DNA of 64,000 nt from contig NZ_JAGQDF010000002.1 in assembly GCF_018069875.1 (NCBI RefSeq), positions 1 to 64,000 of the forward strand. Direction: 5' to 3'. The notes under the pieces were generated by a model, which was given only the letters and a program-made list of their open reading frames with translations, had not been told where the DNA came from and searched no databases. Positions 17,407-26,656 of the stretch are shown here, in pieces; position 1 is the first letter of the stretch, and each line of letters starts with the position of its first letter. Origin of the DNA: Ideonella alba (GTDB taxonomy: Bacteria > Pseudomonadota > Gammaproteobacteria > Burkholderiales > Burkholderiaceae_C). Both the position numbers and the translations under genes were made by a program.

Positions 17407-18383
17407 TGGATGCGTCGCTGTCGCCGTGGCGCCTGTCGGTCGCGCCAATGCTGGACTGGACCGACCGGCACTGCCGCTACTTCCACCGCCTGATCACCCG
17501 GCGCACCCGGCTGTACACCGAGATGGTCACCACCGGGGCCCTGCTGCATGGCGACCAGGCGCGTCACCTGGACTTCAACCCCGAAGAGCACCCGCTCGCG
17601 CTGCAACTGGGCGGCAGTGAGCCCGAGGACCTGGCCGCCTGCGCCCGGCTGGCCGAGCGCTGGGGCTACGACGAGGTCAACCTCAACTGCGGCTGCCCCA
17701 GCGAACGGGTGCAGCGCGGTGCCTTTGGCGCCTGCCTGATGAACGAGCCGCGGCTGGTGGCCGACGGCGTGAAGGCGATGCGTGACGCGGTGCAGCGCAT
17801 CCCGGTCACGGTCAAGCACCGCATCGGTGTCGACCGCACCGAGTCCTACGACTTCGTGCGTGACTTCGTCGGCACCCTGGCCGAGGCGGGCTGCGAGGTG
17901 TTCATCGTCCACGCCCGCAACGCCTGGCTGCAGGGCCTGTCGCCCAAGGAAAACCGCGAGGTGCCGCCGCTGCGCTACGAGTTCGTCTACCGGCTCAAGC
18001 GCGACTTCCCCCACCTGACGGTGGTGCTCAATGGGGGCGTGCAGACCCACGAGCAGATCGCCGCGCACCTGGCTCAGGTCGATGGCGTGATGGTCGGCCG
18101 CGAGGCCTACCACCAGCCCTGGCTGATGGCCGACTGGGACCAGCGCTTCCTGGGCGCGCCGGACAACCCGGCCCAGGACCGCGACCAGGTCGAGGCCGCC
18201 CTGGTGGCCTACATGGCCCGCAGCGGCGTGCCCTGGTCGCACATCGCCCGCCACATGCTGGGCTTGCGCAACGGCCTGCCCGGGGCCCGCCGCTGGCGCC
18301 AGGTCTGGAGCGACCACCGCCTCAAGAGCCAGCCCGCCCAGGCGGTGTGGCAACAACTGCGTGACATGGCGCCCGCGCGCTGA
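17406..18383 (+). CDS. dusA: tRNA-dihydrouridine synthase A
   Basis: A 325-residue FMN-dependent TIM-barrel enzyme that reduces U20/U20a in the D-loop. It has the DusA-type opening SVAPMLDWTDRHCRYF, the YTEMVTTGA FMN segment and the catalytic cysteine in NLNCGCPSERV. The VKHRIGVD and LNGGV strands follow. The ATG at 17406 overlaps the ylqF stop by one base (TGATG). The frame is open upstream to 16437 but that is a shadow of ylqF. Confidence 0.96.
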   Translation: MDASLSPWRLSVAPMLDWTDRHCRYFHRLITRRTRLYTEMVTTGALLHGDQARHLDFNPEEHPLALQLGGSEPEDLAACARLAERWGYDEVNLNCGCPSERVQRGAFGACLMNEPRLVADGVKAMRDAVQRIPVTVKHRIGVDRTESYDFVRDFVGTLAEAGCEVFIVHARNAWLQGLSPKENREVPPLRYEFVYRLKRDFPHLTVVLNGGVQTHEQIAAHLAQVDGVMVGREAYHQPWLMADWDQRFLGAPDNPAQDRDQVEAALVAYMARSGVPWSHIARHMLGLRNGLPGARRWRQVWSDHRLKSQPAQAVWQQLRDMAPAR

Positions 18384-18463
18384 CACCTGGCTACCCACCG
18401 TTACAGTGCGACCCGGGCGCAGAAGGCACCATGCCGCCTGCATTGGCTCGTTGGGAGGAGCGC

Positions 18464-20239
18464 ATGAACACCCGCATGACAGCGAGATGGCTGCCCTGGA
18501 TGGGTCTGGCCAGCGTACTGGCCCTCGCCGGTTGCGGCGGCAGCCAGCCCCAGGACGAGGCGGCCACAGCGGCCGCGGCGGCCGACAAGGCCACCCGGCA
18601 ATCGGTGAGTCCGCAGGGCACCAGCAGCACCAGCGCCGCCGATGCGGTGCGTCTGGCCCACCAGGCCAGTTTCGGCCCCAGCGAGGCCCTGGTGGCCGAG
18701 ATCCAGGCCGCTGGCGCGGCCCCCTGGATCGAGCAGCAGATGGCGCTGGACGTCTCGCGCTACCAGCGCGGCGGCAATGACCGCATCCACACGCGCGCCA
18801 GCACGGTGCCCTTCTGCGACGCCGGTGCGCAGAAGGACAACCCGAACTGCTGGCGCGACTTCTATTCCACCGAGCCGCTGGTCTGGGATTTCTACCGCAA
18901 CGCCGTGGGTCAGCCCGACCAGCTGCGCCAGCGGGTGGCGATGGCGCTGTCGCATTTCCTGGTGGTCAGCGGCCACGAGGTGTCGGGGACCTATGGGCTG
19001 CGGATCTACCAGAACAACCTGCTGTCGCTGGCCTTCGACAACTACCGCAAGCTGCTGCGGCAGGTGATCCTGTCGCCGGTGATGGGCGACTACCTGGACC
19101 ACGTCAACAACGACCGCTTCGCGCCGAACGAGAACTTCGCGCGCGAGCTGCTGCAGCTGTTCTCGCTGGGCACCTGCAAGCTCGAGGCCGACGGCACGCT
19201 CAAGGGTGGCCGCTGCAAGCCGGTGTACGACAACACCATGGTGCGCAACTACGCCTATGCCCTGACCGGCTGGACCTACCCGGCCGGTGGCGCCAGCCCC
19301 TGGGGCTGCTGGCCGCAGGGGGCCAACTGCGTGTACTACGGTGGCGAGATGGTCGAGGCGCCCCGCCTGCGCGACCGCCGCTCGCGCAGCCTGCTGTCCA
19401 AGGTCAGCATCGCCGCGCAGACGCCGGCGCCGGCGGCACTGGAGCTGGTGCTCGACAGCCTGATGCGCCACCCCAACCTGGCCCCGTTCGTGGCGCGCCG
19501 CCTGATCCAGCACCTGGTGTCGAGCGACCCCGAGCCCGCCTATGTGGGCCGCGTCGCGGCGGCGTTCGAGACCGGTCGCTTCACCTACACCGACGGCAGC
19601 GGCGAGCATGTCTTCGGCACCTCCCACAAGGGCGACCTGTCGGCCACGGTGGCTGCCGTGCTGCTCGATCCGCTGGCGCGCAACGAGGCCCCGGATGCAC
19701 CGCGCGCCGGTCACCTGCGCGCACCGGCCCTGCTGTTCACCGGTGCACTGCGGGCCTTCAACGGCCACACCGATGGCGAGCCCTTCAACTGGTGGTGGGG
19801 CGACACGCTGCACCAGCAGATGTTCATGTCGCCGTCGGTGTTCGGCTTCTACCCACCGGACTATCCGGTGCCGGGCACCGGCCGGGTCGGCCCCGAGTTC
19901 GGCATCCACAACACCAATGGCGCGCTGGAGCGGCTGAACGTGCTGACATGGCTGTTCGACTGGGGCGGCTCGGCGCCCAATCCGGGCATCCCGGATGCGC
20001 TGGGCACCGCGGTCGACCTGAGTGCCTTCACGCCCATGGCCGGCGGCGCCGCCACCCTGGTGGACCGCATCAGCGGGCTGCTGCTGGGGCGCACGCTGGC
20101 GAAGGAGCCGCGCAAGAAGGTGATCGACGCCGTGTCCTTCTGGACCAGCGACGTTGACAAGGACCGTTGGCGGGAACGCCGGGTGGCCACCGCGGCCTAC
20201 CTGCTGCTGGCTTCGCCCGACTACCAGGTGCAGCGCTGA
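18464..20239 (+). CDS. DUF1800-domain lipoprotein
   Basis: A 591-residue protein. It begins with a lipoprotein signal peptide: a hydrophobic stretch and a lipobox LAGC, with the lipidated Cys near residue 25. The family hallmark is [15 protein letters not shown] in the middle, and further DUF1800 segments follow. A GGAGGAG ribosome site precedes the ATG at 18464. The biochemical function of DUF1800 is not established; the genes almost always occur beside a DUF1501 gene, as here, and have been linked to secretion or polymer-related traits. It is probably anchored at the outer or inner membrane facing the periplasm. Confidence 0.9.
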   Translation: MNTRMTARWLPWMGLASVLALAGCGGSQPQDEAATAAAAADKATRQSVSPQGTSSTSAADAVRLAHQASFGPSEALVAEIQAAGAAPWIEQQMALDVSRYQRGGNDRIHTRASTVPFCDAGAQKDNPNCWRDFYSTEPLVWDFYRNAVGQPDQLRQRVAMALSHFLVVSGHEVSGTYGLRIYQNNLLSLAFDNYRKLLRQVILSPVMGDYLDHVNNDRFAPNENFARELLQLFSLGTCKLEADGTLKGGRCKPVYDNTMVRNYAYALTGWTYPAGGASPWGCWPQGANCVYYGGEMVEAPRLRDRRSRSLLSKVSIAAQTPAPAALELVLDSLMRHPNLAPFVARRLIQHLVSSDPEPAYVGRVAAAFETGRFTYTDGSGEHVFGTSHKGDLSATVAAVLLDPLARNEAPDAPRAGHLRAPALLFTGALRAFNGHTDGEPFNWWWGDTLHQQMFMSPSVFGFYPPDYPVPGTGRVGPEFGIHNTNGALERLNVLTWLFDWGGSAPNPGIPDALGTAVDLSAFTPMAGGAATLVDRISGLLLGRTLAKEPRKKVIDAVSFWTSDVDKDRWRERRVATAAYLLLASPDYQVQR

Positions 20240-20252
20240 GGAGGGCCGCACG

Positions 20253-21686
20253 ATGACGCACACCCATCACACCAGCCGTCGCCGCTTCCTGGGCGCCGGC
20301 AGCGCCCTGGCCGCGGCCCTGGGCACCGGCAGCCTGGCCAACCTGCTGCTGGCGCCGCGCTCGGCCTGGGCGGCCGATTACAAGGCCCTGGTCTGCATCG
20401 TGCTGTACGGCGGCAATGACGGCATGAACATGGTCGTGCCTACCGACACCGCCCGGCACGACGCCTACGCCGCCGTGCGCGGCCCGCTGGCATTGCCCCG
20501 CAGCAGCCTGGTGGCGCTGTCGGGCAGCGACTATGGGCTGCACCCGGCCATGGCACCGCTGGCGGCGCACTGGAACAGCGGCCGGCTGGCGCCGGTGTTC
20601 AACCTGGGGCCGCTGCACGAGCCGCTGACCAAGCAACAGTACCGCGACGCGCCCGAGGGCTCGGAGACCGTGCCGGAGAGCCTGTTCTCGCACTCCGACC
20701 AGCAGATCCAGTGGGAGACCGGCACCACCGATTCTCAAACCCGCACCGGCTGGGGCGGCCGGGCCTCGCAGCTGCTGGCCACGGTCAACCCGGTGATCTC
20801 GCTGGGGGGCAACGGCCACTTCGGTGTCGAGGACCTGCGCATGCCGCTGGTGCTGCCGGGTCCGGGGGCCGGTTTCGGCGCCTACGGCCTGCGGCCCGAG
20901 GACCAGACGTGGGAGCCCAACCGGCTGCGCAAGGCGGCGATCGATGCGCTGTATGCGGCGCCCCAGGCGCTGGAACTGGGCAGCGCCTTCGCCACCCAGC
21001 AGCGCAGCGCCTTCGATGTGTCGGGCCGCCTGGCCGGCCTCGTGGGCATCCGCCCGGGCGATGCCGACGCGATCCCGCAGATCGACACCGCGTTCGCGCC
21101 GCTGATCAACGGCGGCGCGGTGCAGGGACAGCTGGGGCCGCAGCTCTACCAGGCCGCCAAGCTCATCGCCGCGAACGCGGTGGTGCAGGGCAACCGGCAG
21201 ATGTTCTTTGCCCAGATGGGGGGCTTCGACAACCACCTGAACCAGGTCGGCGGCAGCGCCACCGAGGGCACGCATGCGGCGCTGCTGGGCGATCTGGCGC
21301 TGGCCTTGTCCTGCTTCCAGAACGCCCTGGTGGCGCTGGGCCTGGCGACGCAGGTGACCACCTTCACCCAGAGCGACTTCGGCCGCACCTTCGCGCCCAA
21401 CGAGACGCGGGGCACCGACCATGCCTGGGGCAACCACCAGCTGGTGCTGGGCGGTGCGGTGCGTGGCGGGCAGACCTACGGCACCTACCCGACGCTGCAA
21501 CTGGGCGGCCCGGACGACGTGGGGCTGGACGCCTGGGAGCTGCAGGGCCGCTGGATCCCGAGCAGCTCGGTCGACCAGTACGCCGCCACCTTGCTGGGCT
21601 GGTTCGGCGTGGCCGACGCCGACCTGGGCGGCGTGCTGCCCAACCTGGTGAACTTCGGGAGCCGACGCAGCCTGGGCTTCGTCTGA
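20253..21686 (+). CDS. DUF1501-domain protein, Tat-exported
   Basis: A 477-residue protein starting with a twin-arginine signal ([11 protein letters not shown], then a hydrophobic Ala/Leu region and a cleavage site after AWA), so it is probably exported folded. The mature protein has the sulfatase/alkaline-phosphatase-like DUF1501 pattern: [13 protein letters not shown] near its start, GGFDNH in the middle, and TDHAWGNH toward the end, which look like metal-binding residues. A GAGGAGG site lies before the ATG. It is 13 bases from the DUF1800 gene, and the two likely act as one unit. Its stop abuts the convergent EamA gene stop with no space. Confidence 0.9.
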   Translation: MTHTHHTSRRRFLGAGSALAAALGTGSLANLLLAPRSAWAADYKALVCIVLYGGNDGMNMVVPTDTARHDAYAAVRGPLALPRSSLVALSGSDYGLHPAMAPLAAHWNSGRLAPVFNLGPLHEPLTKQQYRDAPEGSETVPESLFSHSDQQIQWETGTTDSQTRTGWGGRASQLLATVNPVISLGGNGHFGVEDLRMPLVLPGPGAGFGAYGLRPEDQTWEPNRLRKAAIDALYAAPQALELGSAFATQQRSAFDVSGRLAGLVGIRPGDADAIPQIDTAFAPLINGGAVQGQLGPQLYQAAKLIAANAVVQGNRQMFFAQMGGFDNHLNQVGGSATEGTHAALLGDLALALSCFQNALVALGLATQVTTFTQSDFGRTFAPNETRGTDHAWGNHQLVLGGAVRGGQTYGTYPTLQLGGPDDVGLDAWELQGRWIPSSSVDQYAATLLGWFGVADADLGGVLPNLVNFGSRRSLGFV

Positions 21687-22580
21687 TCAGGCGCGGGCCG
21701 GCCAGGTGGCCAGCAGCAGACCGGCCAGCGCCAGCGCCAGCGCGCCCACCTGGGCCAGACCCAGCGATTCGCCCAGGAAGAGCACGCCCACCGCGGTGGC
21801 GCTGAGCGGCAGCAGCACCGAGAACACACCGGCGCGCGGTGCCGGCACCTCGCGCAGCCCGCGCATCCACAGCCAGACCGTGACCACGCTGGCCGCCAAG
21901 GCGTAGAACACCAGCAGGGTCCAGGTCGGCAGGGCCACCGCGGCGAAGTCGAAGGACAGGGCCTGCCACAGGCCCAGCGGCGTCACCAGCACCAGGCCCC
22001 AGAGGTTGATCAAGGCGCTGATGCGGCGTGGCGACACCCCCGCCGTCAGCCGCTTGCCGATCACCACGTAGCAGGCCTCGCAGACCGCCGCCGCCAGCAG
22101 CAGCGCGTAGCCCCACCAGGGCGCCTCGGCGGCGGTCGATGAGGCGCCGGCCAGGGCCAGCCACGCCACGCCAGCCACGGCGCAGCCAATGCCCAGGCCC
22201 ACGCGGCGCCCGATCTGCTCGCCCAGGAACAGCCAGGACAGCAGTGCCACCAGCGCCGGGATGGCGGCCATCACCACACCCGCCGCCACCGCCGAGGTGG
22301 CGGCCACACCGAACAGCATGCAGATCGAGAACAGGAAGTTGCCCAGGAAGCTTTCCCAGAACAGCAGCCAGCGCTCGTGGCGGCCCAGCGGCGGCTCGCC
22401 CGGCGCGCGGCGCAGCCAGGTCAGCATCGCCAGCGCGGCGATGCCAAAGCGCAGCCAGGCCAGCAGGAAGACCGGCAGCACCGCCACCAGCAGGCGTGAC
22501 AGGCCGACATAGCTGCCCACCAGCGCCATGCTGGCCGCCAGGCTGGCGTAGGCCAGCCAGGGCACCCGGCGTGTGCTCAT
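21687..22580 (-). CDS. EamA-family (DMT) permease at the end of the polyamine cluster
   Basis: A 297-residue protein with about ten transmembrane helices in two EamA repeats. The ATG at 22580 overlaps the upstream gene's TGA (ATGA), indicating translational coupling to the binding protein before it. The substrate is unknown. Its position as last gene of a minus-strand run devoted to polyamines suggests export or uptake of an amine, amino acid or metabolite, but this is inference from context. Confidence 0.85.
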   Translation of the reverse strand: MSTRRVPWLAYASLAASMALVGSYVGLSRLLVAVLPVFLLAWLRFGIAALAMLTWLRRAPGEPPLGRHERWLLFWESFLGNFLFSICMLFGVAATSAVAAGVVMAAIPALVALLSWLFLGEQIGRRVGLGIGCAVAGVAWLALAGASSTAAEAPWWGYALLLAAAVCEACYVVIGKRLTAGVSPRRISALINLWGLVLVTPLGLWQALSFDFAAVALPTWTLLVFYALAASVVTVWLWMRGLREVPAPRAGVFSVLLPLSATAVGVLFLGESLGLAQVGALALALAGLLLATWPARA

Positions 22581-23776
22581 CGCTGCGGGCGCCCCTGTGC
22601 GTCCAGCACCGTCAGCGCCACCTGCGACGAGGCCTGGCGCTTCAGCGGATCCCACTGCAGCACGAAGCCGCCCGGGTCCCAGCCGCCCAGTGATTCCAGC
22701 GCGGTCATGAAGGCCTGGCGGCTGCCGCGCGGCGGCGTGCGGCGCAGGGCTTCGATCACCAGCTGGCCGACGATCCAGGCCTCCAGCGACACATGCTCGG
22801 GCGCGGTGCTGCCCAGGCGCTGGCGGTAGGCCGCCACCACGGGGCGCGACACGTCCCCCGGCGAGGGCACGACCTGGGTGATGTTGAGCCCGGCCACCTG
22901 GGGCCCCAGCAGCGGCCCCAGCGCGCTGGAGCTGGCCAGGCTGGTGGCATAGGCGCCGCCGGCAAAGCCGCCCAGCCGCAGCCGCTTCAGGATGGCCGCG
23001 GTGGGTGCATAGGCGCACAGGAAGAGCACGGCCTGCGGTCGGGCGGCCAGGATCTGCTGGCTCACCTGCAGCACGTCGCGCTGCTCCAAGGCCACCTGGC
23101 CCGTGGAGTTGCGCTCGATGCGGGCGATCGTCAGCGGTGCCGGCAGGCCCGCCTGGCTGAGCACCGCGCGCAGGGCGTCCAGGCCCGCGTCACCGTCGGC
23201 ATCCGCCTGCTGGACCACGGCCAGGTGCTGCCAGCCCATCGTGGCCAGCGTTCGCACGATCAGTCCCAGTTCGGCGCTGAGGCCGGGGCGCAGGTGGTAC
23301 AGCCAGCGCGAGGGCTGTTTGCGAAGGGATTCGGCGCCGGTCAGCGGCGCGATCATCGGCACGCCCGCCTGAACCGCCACCGGCAGGCTGCGCTGGGTGG
23401 ACTCGGTGCCCACATAGCCCACCAGCGCCAGCACCTGGTCCTGCTGGATCAGCGTGCGGGTGTTCTCCAGCGCCAGCGCGGGTTCGTACTGGTCGTCCAG
23501 CGACACCAGCTCGAGGCGTCGGCCCGGCAGCACCCCAGTGGCGTTGGCGGCATCCACCGCCAGCTGCAGGCCGCGCTGGACCTCGATGCCCAGGTGCTGC
23601 GCCGGCCCGCTGATCGGCACCGACTGCCCCAGGCGGATCACTTCCGGCGCCGCCTGGGCCGCGGCACCTACCGACCAGGCCGCGGCGCCCAGCAGCAGGT
23701 CGCGGCGGCGCAACGCGCCCCGCGTTGGCTGCCTGGATGCAGCCCTGTCCTGAGTGCCGCTAGAAGGCAGCGGCAT
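22577..23776 (-). CDS. LivK-like periplasmic ligand-binding protein, orphan
   Basis: A 399-residue protein of the branched-chain amino-acid/amide binding family (periplasmic-binding fold type I). The mature start EVIRLGQSVPISGPAQHLG and the LVALVGYVGTEST-type core are characteristic. The signal contains consecutive arginines (LRRRDLLLGAAAW), so Tat export is possible. The ATG at 23776 lies 17 bases inside the preceding glutamine-synthetase-like gene. No LivHMGF permease or ATPase is adjacent, so it may serve a remote transporter or a sensor. Placement in a polyamine operon hints at an amine or gamma-glutamyl ligand. Confidence 0.82.
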   Translation of the reverse strand: MPLPSSGTQDRAASRQPTRGALRRRDLLLGAAAWSVGAAAQAAPEVIRLGQSVPISGPAQHLGIEVQRGLQLAVDAANATGVLPGRRLELVSLDDQYEPALALENTRTLIQQDQVLALVGYVGTESTQRSLPVAVQAGVPMIAPLTGAESLRKQPSRWLYHLRPGLSAELGLIVRTLATMGWQHLAVVQQADADGDAGLDALRAVLSQAGLPAPLTIARIERNSTGQVALEQRDVLQVSQQILAARPQAVLFLCAYAPTAAILKRLRLGGFAGGAYATSLASSSALGPLLGPQVAGLNITQVVPSPGDVSRPVVAAYRQRLGSTAPEHVSLEAWIVGQLVIEALRRTPPRGSRQAFMTALESLGGWDPGGFVLQWDPLKRQASSQVALTVLDAQGRPQR

Positions 23777-25106
23777 AGCGCTGCAGTTCCCAGTCGCTGA
23801 CATGGCGGGCGTAGCTGATCCACTCGGCCCGCTTGAGCCGGATGAAGGCCCGTGACAGCGTCTCGCCCAGGGCCTGGCAGACCACCGGGTCGGCCTCGAG
23901 GGCGTCCACGGCCTCACCCAGCGACTGCGGCAGCAGGCCAATGCCACGTGCCCGCAGCGCCGGCAGATCGAGCTGGAACAGGTCGTCGGTACAGACCGGG
24001 GGCAGCGCCGGTTGGCGGTCGATGCCGTCCAGGCCGGCGGCGATCAGCGCGGCCGTGGCCAGATAGGGGTTGGCGCTGGCATCGGGCACGCGCCACTCGA
24101 AGCGGCCGGGCAGGGTGCGCACCAGCGCCGAGCGGTTGTTGGGCCCATGGGCGATGTAGGCCGGCGCCCAGCTGGTGCCCGACAGGCTTTCGCCCACCAC
24201 CAGTCGCTTGTAGCTGTTGACCGTGGGGGCGGCCAGCGCACACAGCGCCGGCGCGTGCGCCAGCACGCCGGCGGCGAAGTGGCGACCCAGCACCGACAGG
24301 TCCTCACCGGCCTCATGGGGCTTGAACAGGCACTCGCCGGCCGCATCCCACAGCGACACATGGAAGTGCAGGCCGCTGCCCGGCTGGTTGGCGAAGGGCT
24401 TGGGCATCATCGAGAAAACCATGCCGTGCGCCTCGGCCAGCGCATGGGCGGCCAGCTTGAAGCCCATCAGGTGGTCGGCACTGGCCAGCGCCTCATCGAA
24501 GGCGAAGTTCAGCTCGTACTGGCCATGGGCATCCTCGTGGTCGATCTGCAGCACGGTCAGGCCCCAGGCCTCCAGCACGCCGCGCAGCGCGTGCAGGAAG
24601 CCGGCCTGGCGCGGCAGCGACTTCAGGTCGTAGCTGGGCTTGTCCAGCCGGTCGTGGTCGTCCACCGGCACGAAGCGGCCGCCTTCTCGGCGCAGCAGGA
24701 AGAACTCGGGCTCGATGCCGGTCTTCAGCGTCCAGCCGCGCTCGGCCAGGCGGGCGGTGGCCCGGCGCAGGACGTGGCGCGGGCAGGCGTCGAAGGGCTG
24801 ACCGGCAACGAAGCCGTCGCAGACCACCCGCGCATAGCCCGGCTGCCAGGGCATGGGGGTGATGCGGCGCTGGTCGCCGCGCGCGTAGTACTCGGCGCGC
24901 GCGCCGGTGCGCGGCAGGTCGGTGCCCCAGATCGACGGGCCGGCGAAGCCGGCGCCGGTGGCGAGCAGCTCGCCCAGCTGGTGCAGCGGCACGTATTTGC
25001 CCTTGGCCACCCCGTGCAGGTCGGTGAACTGGGCGAGCAGGGTGTGCACGCCCTGCGCGGCAAGCTGCTCGCGCAGGGTGGCCACGTCGGTTCGGGCGTC
25101 AGTCAA
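23760..25106 (-). CDS. Second glutamine-synthetase-family gamma-glutamyl ligase (GlnT/type III-like)
   Basis: A 448-residue protein with the GS fold: EPEFFLL metal ligands, DHEDAHGQYELNF, the ATP-site GSGLHFHVSL, NSYKRL, and RFEWRVPDASANPYL with the substrate arginine region. It is clearly diverged from the PuuA-type gene at 33677-35044. Relatives are annotated as type III glutamate-ammonia ligase (GlnT) or gamma-glutamyl-amine ligases. The likely start is a TTG at 25106 overlapping the puuC stop by 8 bases; an in-frame GTG at 25085 is an alternative. Context suggests glutamylation of an amine other than the PuuA substrate, which is inference. Confidence 0.85.
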   Translation of the reverse strand: MTDARTDVATLREQLAAQGVHTLLAQFTDLHGVAKGKYVPLHQLGELLATGAGFAGPSIWGTDLPRTGARAEYYARGDQRRITPMPWQPGYARVVCDGFVAGQPFDACPRHVLRRATARLAERGWTLKTGIEPEFFLLRREGGRFVPVDDHDRLDKPSYDLKSLPRQAGFLHALRGVLEAWGLTVLQIDHEDAHGQYELNFAFDEALASADHLMGFKLAAHALAEAHGMVFSMMPKPFANQPGSGLHFHVSLWDAAGECLFKPHEAGEDLSVLGRHFAAGVLAHAPALCALAAPTVNSYKRLVVGESLSGTSWAPAYIAHGPNNRSALVRTLPGRFEWRVPDASANPYLATAALIAAGLDGIDRQPALPPVCTDDLFQLDLPALRARGIGLLPQSLGEAVDALEADPVVCQALGETLSRAFIRLKRAEWISYARHVSDWELQRYAAAF

Positions 25107-26586
25107 TGCGGATCCAGGTGGTCTTCAGCTCGGTGTACTTGTCGAAGGCGTGCAGCGACTTGTCGCGGCCGTTGCCGCTCTGCTTGTAGCCGCCGAAGGG
25201 CACGGTGATGTCGTCCTCGTCGTACTGGTTGACATGCACCGTGCCGGCCCGCAGGCCGCGCGCCACGCGGTGGGCGCGGTTGATGTTGTCGCTCCAGACG
25301 CTGGCCTGCAGGCCGTAGGCCGAGCCGTTGGCCAGCGCCAGGGCCTCGGCCTCGTCCTGGAAGCGGATCACGCTCATCACCGGGCCGAAGATCTCCTCGC
25401 GGGCGATCTTCATGTCGTTGCGGATGCCGTCGAACACGGTGGGCTCGACGTAGTAGCCGCCGGTCTCGGCGCGGGCCTGGCGCCCGCCGGTGACGCAGCG
25501 GCCCCCTTCGGCGTGGCCGGCATCGATGTAGCCCAGCACGGTCTTGAGCTGGGTCTCGTCGACCAGCGCGCCCAGCTCGGTGGCCGGGTTCAGCGGGTCG
25601 CCCGGGGCGTACTTGGGCGCCTCGGCGGCGACCAGCCGGACGAACTCGTCCGCCACCGAGGCCTGCACCAGCACGCGCGACGGTGCGTTGCAGCTTTCGC
25701 CCTGGTTGAAGAACATGCTGCCGGCCACGGTGCGGGCGGCGCGGGCCAGGTCCTTGAAGTCGTCGAAGACCACGAAGGCCGACTTGCCGCCCAGCTCGTT
25801 GTAGACCCGCTTGAGGTTGGAGCGGCCGGCGTAGTCCAGCATGCGCCGGCCCACGCGGGTGGAGCCGGTGAAGCCGATCGCGTCGACCTCCATGTGCAGC
25901 GCCAGCGCTTCGCCGGCCTCGTGACCGAAGCCAGGCACGACGTTGAAGACGCCCGGCGGAATGCCGGCCTCGATCGCCAGTTCGGCCAGGCGCAGCGCGG
26001 TGTAGGGGCTCTTCTCGCTGGGCTTGAGCACCACCGAGTTGCCGGCCGCCAGCGCCGGGCCCAGCTTCCAGGCGGCCATGATCATCGGGTAGTTCCAGGG
26101 CACGATCGCGCCGATCACGCCCATGGCTTCGCGGGTGATCAGGGCCAGCGCGCTGTCGGGCGTGGGGGCGATCTCGTCGTAGATCTTGTCCACCGCCTCG
26201 GCGTACCAGGCGATGCAGCGGGCGGTGGAAGGCACGTCGACCGACAGCGAATACTGGATGGGCTTGCCCATGTCCAGGGTTTCGAGCAGCGCCAGCTCTT
26301 CCTTGGCCGCCAGGATCTTGTCGGCAAAGCGCTGCAGGATCTTCTTGCGCACGGCCGGCGCCTTGCCGGCCCAGCGGCGGTCGTCGAACGCGGCGCGGGC
26401 GGCCAGCACCGCGGCGTCGATGTCGGCGGCCTGGCCGCGTGCCACCGCACCGAGCAGCCGGTTGTCGATCGGGGAATGCTTGGCGAAGGTCTGGCCGTCG
26501 GCGGCGTCGACGCGCTTGCCGTCGATCAGCGCGCGGCCATCGGGCCGGAGGTCGGCGGCGCGCGCCGCCCAGTCGATCGTGCTCAT
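25099..26586 (-). CDS. puuC: Gamma-glutamyl-gamma-aminobutyraldehyde dehydrogenase
   Basis: A 495-residue NAD(P)-dependent aldehyde dehydrogenase. It has the catalytic C299 in NQGESCNAPSR, a form typical of PuuC, the catalytic Glu in NELGGKS, and the Rossmann segments PWNYPMIM and FTGSTRVG. It oxidises gamma-glutamyl-gamma-aminobutyraldehyde to gamma-glutamyl-GABA in the glutamylated putrescine pathway. It is downstream of the DUF3138 gene and separated from it by a strong hairpin. A broader amino-aldehyde range is possible. Confidence 0.93.
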   Translation of the reverse strand: MSTIDWAARAADLRPDGRALIDGKRVDAADGQTFAKHSPIDNRLLGAVARGQAADIDAAVLAARAAFDDRRWAGKAPAVRKKILQRFADKILAAKEELALLETLDMGKPIQYSLSVDVPSTARCIAWYAEAVDKIYDEIAPTPDSALALITREAMGVIGAIVPWNYPMIMAAWKLGPALAAGNSVVLKPSEKSPYTALRLAELAIEAGIPPGVFNVVPGFGHEAGEALALHMEVDAIGFTGSTRVGRRMLDYAGRSNLKRVYNELGGKSAFVVFDDFKDLARAARTVAGSMFFNQGESCNAPSRVLVQASVADEFVRLVAAEAPKYAPGDPLNPATELGALVDETQLKTVLGYIDAGHAEGGRCVTGGRQARAETGGYYVEPTVFDGIRNDMKIAREEIFGPVMSVIRFQDEAEALALANGSAYGLQASVWSDNINRAHRVARGLRAGTVHVNQYDEDDITVPFGGYKQSGNGRDKSLHAFDKYTELKTTWIRID

Positions 26587-26613
26587 GGGAAGTCTCGGTT
26601 CTGGAAACGAAAC

Positions 26614-26643
26614 GGCCGCGCGAACCGGTCAGCCCGCGCGGCC
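26614..26643 (-). terminator. Intra-cluster hairpin between the DUF3138 gene and puuC
   Basis: A 9-bp G+C inverted repeat (26614-26622 with 26635-26643) lies in the 70-base gap. On the minus strand it is followed by GTTTCGTTTCC, an interrupted T-run, so it may be a partial terminator or an RNA-stabilising 3' end that lowers expression of puuC and the three genes beyond it. Confidence 0.45.
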
Positions 26644-26656
26644 GGCAGGGGCAGGG

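Noticed and set aside
21687-25106. Defence system, prophage or toxin-antitoxin in the cluster tail
   Set aside because: All three proteins belong to metabolic or transport families; no nuclease, toxin, integrase or phage gene is present anywhere in the window.
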